The notes beneath the pieces were generated by a model. It saw only the letters and a program-made list of their open reading frames with translations, was not told the DNA's origin and searched no databases. This document shows, piece by piece, positions 14,914 through 18,868 of a stretch of 18,868 nucleotides of DNA (its first letter is position 1; every line of letters begins with the position of its first letter). A program made the translations under genes and the position numbers. This DNA comes from DASQDN01 sp035630195. Lineage in GTDB: Bacteria; Acidobacteriota; Terriglobia; Bryobacterales; Bryobacteraceae. The stretch is from the NCBI GenBank assembly GCA_035630195.1, contig DASQLD010000275.1, positions 1-18,868 on the forward strand, written 5' to 3'.

Positions 14914-15483
14914 TTAGATTTGAGACTCGTTTATGGCTTTTTCCAGGAGTTCGGAAAGGCCGAGCTTCTGTGCCCACTGGTCGAGGTATTCGCGGTCCAG
15001 GCGAGTGCTGGATGCCGTCAAAACTGCGCTTACATCTCGCCACTGCTGCTCGGAACGTCGTCCGCTTTCGTTGAACCAGCGAAGCTTGGCCAAAACGATA
15101 TCTTCCGACGACACAACGCGACAAGTTAACTGCTCACCAAAGAAACCGAACGTTGCAAGTGTTGATTGTTCCAATTGCGCGTAGTGGAAAGCTTCGGTAG
15201 CCGGAAAGATGTCAATCTTGAAGGCCGTGGGCATGTGAATAACATTGAAAGGCCGCCGGTGTTCTAGAGATGCGCGTATGTGGTCCTCATCAGCATAGAA
15301 ATCCGGTCGAATCTTTTCGGCAAACTGATCGACTCGTCGGAGTGCAAGTGAGGCAATGAAGTCCACGTCGTTGGTTGCGCGAGCAATTCCACGTACGCTG
15401 CTCGCAACCGATCCGCCGATTGCATAGGGAATGTTGAGAGACTCGAATGCTTCGACGACGGTGATAACCGCTTTATGAAACAT
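14914..15483 (-). CDS. MNT-fold nucleotidyltransferase, AbiEii/toxin-like, unknown function
   Basis: A 189-residue protein with the minimal nucleotidyltransferase pattern. GGSVAS (23-28) is followed by TNDVDF with Asp39 and Asp41 as metal ligands, and the third acidic residue lies in the strand FKIDIFP (Asp91). SEDIVLAKLRWF (126-137) and the later RRSEQQWRDVSAVL match the pattern seen after the active site in AbiEii-type proteins. All three catalytic acids are present, so it should transfer a nucleotide, but the target (protein, tRNA or small molecule) is unknown. Its start lies 11 bases inside the upstream small gene and has no Shine-Dalgarno, so it probably depends on translational coupling with that partner. 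That layout resembles toxin-antitoxin or nucleotidyltransferase/partner modules. A stand-alone metabolic role is possible. Confidence 0.8.
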   Translation of the reverse strand: MFHKAVITVVEAFESLNIPYAIGGSVASSVRGIARATNDVDFIASLALRRVDQFAEKIRPDFYADEDHIRASLEHRRPFNVIHMPTAFKIDIFPATEAFHYAQLEQSTLATFGFFGEQLTCRVVSSEDIVLAKLRWFNESGRRSEQQWRDVSAVLTASSTRLDREYLDQWAQKLGLSELLEKAINESQI

Positions 15484-15733
15484 AGGTGTTGGTTGCAGAA
15501 TCCCAACCGTACACCTTTCGCATGGTCTCGGTATTCAATCTGCGTGCGGCGCAGCGCAGGAACACCTCGCGCTCGGTCAACTCAGGATGTTCCGCTTTCA
15601 TAACGGCTTCACCCATTTTCACGAGAAACCACGAATACTCGAATACTTGCTGAAGCTTCGTGTCGGGCGTAAGTTTTCGTTGCAGATCTACGAAGACCTT
15701 CCACGCCTCGGGGCTTGTATCGGCAGGCCGCAT
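15473..15733 (-). CDS. small helical protein coupled to the nucleotidyltransferase, unknown function
   Basis: An 86-residue protein that I do not recognise by a named domain. It appears all-helical: DTSPEAWKVFVDLQRKLTP, then KLQQVFEYSWFLVKMGEAVM, then a charged helix LTEREVFLRCAARRLNTETM and a C-terminal KVYGWD. Proteins of this shape and with a similar TPExxL...L...R..P...E.E.......YG plan are, as I recall, often encoded next to nucleotidyltransferase genes in acidobacteria and cyanobacteria. It has no DNA-binding motif I can identify. A GAGG lies about 13 bases before ATG 15733. It overlaps the downstream nucleotidyltransferase gene by 11 bases, which suggests the two act together, possibly as partner or antitoxin and enzyme. 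Confidence 0.7.
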   Translation of the reverse strand: MRPADTSPEAWKVFVDLQRKLTPDTKLQQVFEYSWFLVKMGEAVMKAEHPELTEREVFLRCAARRLNTETMRKVYGWDSATNTYVS

Positions 15734-15751
15734 GATTCTACGTTACCTCAC

Positions 15752-15777
15752 AAAAAATTGCAGCCCTACGGCAGCAA
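15752..15777 (-). terminator. probable intrinsic terminator of the TonB-dependent receptor gene
   Basis: On the minus strand TTGC-T-GCC (15777 down to 15770) pairs with GGC-T-GCAA (15765 down to 15758) around GTAG with one T/T mismatch, and TTTTTT (15757-15752) follows. The stem is short, so it may be leaky. It lies 32 bases past the receptor stop and 18 bases before the small helical gene, so read-through could feed that gene. Confidence 0.45.
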
Positions 15778-15783
15778 ACAGTT

Positions 15784-15836
15784 TCAGAAGCGAAGCTTTA
15801 GTCCAACTGTCAGAAGCGTAGCTTTAGTCCAAACTG
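15784..15836. repeat. tandem duplication of the 3' end of the receptor gene
   Basis: Positions 15784-15809 (26 bases) and 15810-15836 (27 bases) are contiguous direct copies that differ by one substitution (CGAAGC versus CGTAGC) and one single-base indel (CCAACTG versus CCAAACTG). The right copy is the functional end of the receptor gene, encoding QFGLKLRF and the stop. The left copy lies just past the stop. Six-base inverted ends CAGTTT (15779-15784) and AAACTG (15831-15836) bracket the pair. Confidence 0.85.
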
Positions 15837-18800
15837 AATGATGCGCGCATCGTAAGCCCTAACAATTTGGCCGAATCCGGCGCCCGTCGTGACTCCTGGA
15901 ACGCCGAGATTCGTATGATTCAGCGCATTGAAGAACTCACCGCGGAGTTGCGCCGAGAAGCGTTCCGTGAACGCGAACGTCTTGGCGAGGTTGAAGTCGA
16001 AGTTCACGTAGTTCGGGCCACGGACTACACCGACCCCGGAATCGCCAAAGATCTGGTTGGGCACGAAGCCGACTTGCCCTGGATTCGCCGCCAAGGGAAC
16101 GAACGCATTGGTATCGAAGTACCGATCGACTGTGCGCTGGTCTTGGGGCAAAGCGCCATCTGCTACACGATTCGGCCGGCTGCGGCGTTCTCCTCCGATG
16201 TTCGGGAGGGTGGGTTGATTGATCGTAAGAGGCAGCCCGGTCTGCGCAGTGAAGATCGGGGAGAACTCCCATCCACCCAGCAGCATTTTCACGCCACGGG
16301 ACGCGTTACGAGCGAACGGCAACTGCCATACTCCTGAGAGCACAAATCGATGCGTAATATCGAACTCAGAAGGCCCATACTCGAGACGTCGATTCGCCGG
16401 GTTCTGCGGCTCGCGAAATGCTCCAACGTCCACGCCGTTGCCTGAGCCGCTGGTAGAAAGATGATCGACGGAATCGGTCAGCGCCTTGCCATATGTGTAG
16501 GAGCCGATGAACGTCAGGCCGCCCTGGAACCGGCGTTCGATCTTCGCTTGCAGAGAATTGTAGTTTGAGATCCCGAGGTTCTCGAGGTATTGGATATCTC
16601 CGCGGAGACCCACCGCATCGAGTTGACGCAGCCCTGTGACTACGGCTCCTTGCGCGTTGAAGCTGTACGTAAATGGATTCAAATTGCGAAACGCCGGCAG
16701 GTGTAATCCTCGATTGCCGACATAGGCGACATCGAGGACAAGGCCACTCCCTAGCTCCTGCTGGATACCGAAGTTGTACTGCTGGGTGTACGAAGTCTCC
16801 TGGTTCGGGTCTTGTCCTCGTCTCATAACCGTCGACAGATTAACTGTCCCGATGTCGACGAATCCCGGCGGAATGCCGTCACTGAGTTTGAAGATCGCAT
16901 TGCTGGCCTTCAATAAATTACTGCCCGCGATCTGGCGGTCACCCAGAATGATGAATGGAGGATTGAATCCTAGCAGTCCTTCGCGGCCCATACGGTTGGA
17001 GTGGTTATAGAAGATTCCATAACCGCCCCGGACGACCGTCTTCGAGGTCGCCGACCACGCAAATCCGACGCGCGGAGCCCAGTTGTTCGTGTCCGGCTCC
17101 ACCAGAGCCTGTTCCCGCAGCGAGCCGTCCGTCGCATTGACATACGCCCGAGTCGCGGGATCGAAGTTCGCCCACTTAAGATTGCGTTCACGCGTTGGCG
17201 TCGCAAACTCATACCGTATCCCGAGATTCAGCGTGAAATTTCTGGCGATCTTCCAGTCGTCCTGAAGATAGCCAAAATACATGTTCTGATACAAGTCAAA
17301 GCTGGTGTTTGAGTCCTGTTGATAGCGCGAGGGGAATCCCAGCAACAGGTCCGCCAGAGCATTTTCCCATCGGGCGTTGAGTCCTGTAAATCTGCCGCTA
17401 AAGTCAAAGTTCCCGAGCAGGGAACTGACATCGCGAACACCCGTCTCGACAAACAGGAGTTCACCGCCGAATCGCAGCGAGTGCGATCCACGATTCCAAG
17501 AGATCGATTGACGGAAGTTATAACTGCGCGGAGTCTGGAACTGCGGGACGGATGTCGTTCGTCCTATGCGGCGAAGATTCCCACCGGGGAAGTTGAATAC
17601 CGGAAGCCCCCCGCAGATCGCTTCGTCCGTGGGAGCGTTCTTGAGACCGATCAGCGTTTCAGGACAGCCGGAGCCGAAGTTCGGCGGAAGCTGATAATAG
17701 TCGCCGCGCGCAAGGCCAAATCGCGTTTCAGATAGTAATGACGGACTCAGAACCCAAGTCATTCCGACGGCGATACCTTGCGAGCGCAAATCCGCGGTAC
17801 CGAACGTATCGTTGGTCGAACCTTCGGCAAGACCAGGACGTGGCGCCGGCTTAAACAATGTTGTATCCACGAAGGAATAGCGCCCGAAGATATTCACGGA
17901 TTGCGAGAACGTGTGATCCACGCGGACATCGAACTGATTTGTCTTGTTCGTTTCTACAGGCGAGCTCACGAAGTTGTTGTCGATCCCCGCGCCCGCTACG
18001 TTGGGATTCGGCATCACATCGACTACCTTCTTGCCCACGGGATCAAATAGGTTTGACGGAATGCGCCAACAGTTGCCTTGCCCGTCGTTGCAGCCCGGGA
18101 TCGCGGGGATTCGGAAGTCTTGGCCTGTGTCGTTAGGGTTGAAAGGGTTGTGAATCGCTGTCGCGAAAACGCCTTCACGCCACATGGGTTGGGGCACCGA
18201 ACTAGGGCTTACGTTGCCGGCGCCGTCTCTGAGGCCTTCATAATCGCCAAAGATGAAGGTCTTATTCTTGACGATCGGTCCGCCCGCGGCTGCGCCGAAC
18301 TGATTGCGCAGGCGGAAGGGCTTCGGCAGCGATAATTTATTTGCGAAGAAGTTTGCCGCATCGAGATTGTCGTTGCGCTGGAATTCGTATAACGTGCCGT
18401 GCAACGCGTTGGTCCCGGATTTTGTCACCGCATTGATGAGGGCGCCGGAACTGCGGCCAAACTCAGCGGAATACGCATTCGTCTGAATCTTGAATTCCTG
18501 CAAGGCGTCCACGGAGGGTTGTACAACTTGCACGTTTAACCCACGGAAGCTGTTCGAGTATGACGTGTTGTCGACTCCATCCAGTTGGAAGGCGTTATTG
18601 AACGCCCGATTGCCGTTCACATTGAAAGCGCCCTTGAAGCCGACGGTCTGCAGGCGTGGCGTTGGCGCCAGCACGCCGGGAGAGAGAAGCGCAAGTTGAT
18701 TGTAGTCGCGGCCGTTTAGCGGCAGCTCTACGATCTTGGTCTGATCGATGACGGCTCCGCGGCTTGCTGATTCCGTTTCAAGCATCGGAGCCTCGGAAGT

Positions 18801-18868
18801 AACTTGGACTCGTTCCGATACTTCACCCACGGTGAGTTGTACATCGAGCCGCGCCGATTGATTGACCT
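15810..18868 (-). CDS. Oar-like TonB-dependent outer-membrane receptor, N-terminus beyond right edge (partial)
   Basis: An open frame of about 1019 codons that continues through the right edge; residues VNQSARLDVQLTVGE in the last bases belong to the end of a carboxypeptidase-regulatory-like N-terminal domain. The plug region follows with IVELPLNGRDYNQLALLSPG, FQLDGVDNT, AEFGRSSGALINAVTKSGTN and RLRNQFGAAAGGPI. The rest is beta-barrel, with repeated amphipathic strands and signatures such as YLQDDWKIARNFTLNLGIRYE. It ends in RIIQFGLKLRF, a C-terminal phenylalanine beta-signal for insertion by BamA. This Oar/carboxypeptidase-like receptor type is greatly expanded in soil acidobacteria and is thought to import large nutrients such as oligosaccharides with energy from TonB. 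The ligand cannot be deduced. A GTG at 18830 is internal and not the real start. Confidence 0.93.
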   Translation of the reverse strand, partial: VNQSARLDVQLTVGEVSERVQVTSEAPMLETESASRGAVIDQTKIVELPLNGRDYNQLALLSPGVLAPTPRLQTVGFKGAFNVNGNRAFNNAFQLDGVDNTSYSNSFRGLNVQVVQPSVDALQEFKIQTNAYSAEFGRSSGALINAVTKSGTNALHGTLYEFQRNDNLDAANFFANKLSLPKPFRLRNQFGAAAGGPIVKNKTFIFGDYEGLRDGAGNVSPSSVPQPMWREGVFATAIHNPFNPNDTGQDFRIPAIPGCNDGQGNCWRIPSNLFDPVGKKVVDVMPNPNVAGAGIDNNFVSSPVETNKTNQFDVRVDHTFSQSVNIFGRYSFVDTTLFKPAPRPGLAEGSTNDTFGTADLRSQGIAVGMTWVLSPSLLSETRFGLARGDYYQLPPNFGSGCPETLIGLKNAPTDEAICGGLPVFNFPGGNLRRIGRTTSVPQFQTPRSYNFRQSISWNRGSHSLRFGGELLFVETGVRDVSSLLGNFDFSGRFTGLNARWENALADLLLGFPSRYQQDSNTSFDLYQNMYFGYLQDDWKIARNFTLNLGIRYEFATPTRERNLKWANFDPATRAYVNATDGSLREQALVEPDTNNWAPRVGFAWSATSKTVVRGGYGIFYNHSNRMGREGLLGFNPPFIILGDRQIAGSNLLKASNAIFKLSDGIPPGFVDIGTVNLSTVMRRGQDPNQETSYTQQYNFGIQQELGSGLVLDVAYVGNRGLHLPAFRNLNPFTYSFNAQGAVVTGLRQLDAVGLRGDIQYLENLGISNYNSLQAKIERRFQGGLTFIGSYTYGKALTDSVDHLSTSGSGNGVDVGAFREPQNPANRRLEYGPSEFDITHRFVLSGVWQLPFARNASRGVKMLLGGWEFSPIFTAQTGLPLTINQPTLPNIGGERRSRPNRVADGALPQDQRTVDRYFDTNAFVPLAANPGQVGFVPNQIFGDSGVGVVRGPNYVNFDFNLAKTFAFTERFSAQLRGEFFNALNHTNLGVPGVTTGAGFGQIVRAYDARIIQFGLKLRF

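Noticed and set aside
15867..16337. Open frame of 156 codons on the plus strand
   Set aside because: Antisense to the receptor's barrel region, which reads clearly as an Oar-like protein.

Overview
The window looks like a chromosomal segment from a soil acidobacterium, most likely a Solibacter/Bryobacter-type lineage (Acidobacteriota). This is inferred from gene types and has not been tested by alignment. The pointers are an Oar-like TonB-dependent receptor, a sigma factor of the type common in acidobacteria that overlaps a Ser/Thr kinase with a C-terminal beta-propeller, a Tat-exported TIM-barrel sugar isomerase-like protein, a secreted ThuA-domain protein and a large secreted PIG-L deacetylase. 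Coding density is high. I see no phage, integrase, insertion sequence, CRISPR array, tRNA or rRNA.

Layout. Positions 1-1903 (minus) hold bacterioferritin followed after 9 bases by a PIG-L/LmbE deacetylase that leaves the left edge; that deacetylase is an open frame without a stop inside the window. Diverging from bfr is an orphan sigma-54-dependent response regulator (2007-3443). Next comes the conserved rpsO-pnp pair (3555-6101) with two tandem hairpins between the genes and a strong, probably bidirectional, terminator at 6118-6155. A Tat-signal TIM-barrel protein (6172-7011, minus) ends against that terminator. A 612-base stretch without a recognisable gene follows. It carries an imperfect palindrome and a perfect inverted repeat just upstream of a small polyhydroxyalkanoate-system protein (7624-7944). 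hisC (minus) and a ThuA-domain gene (plus) start back to back with only 16 bases between start codons. A possible 30-residue lipoprotein ORF lies after thuA.

Positions 10154-13700 (minus) form a two-gene signalling operon. A sigma factor overlaps by 35 bases the gene for a transmembrane Ser/Thr kinase with a PD40 propeller, and a perfect extended -10 promoter sits directly in front. Region 2.2 of the sigma factor has Ser/Thr where ordinary ECF factors carry acidic residues, so control by phosphorylation is plausible. Further right on the same strand are an acyl-CoA dehydrogenase and a coupled pair made of a small helical protein and an MNT-fold nucleotidyltransferase. This pair is of unknown function and is the best candidate for an undescribed two-component module. 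The last gene is the large Oar-like receptor, which runs off the right edge. Its final codons, which encode the outer-membrane targeting signal, have been tandemly duplicated.

Functionally the window mixes housekeeping (ribosome, RNA decay, histidine synthesis, iron storage) with genes typical of oligotrophic polymer-degrading bacteria (outer-membrane uptake, exported sugar enzymes, fatty-acid oxidation, carbon storage) and two regulatory layers: a sigma-54 activator and a sigma/kinase pair.
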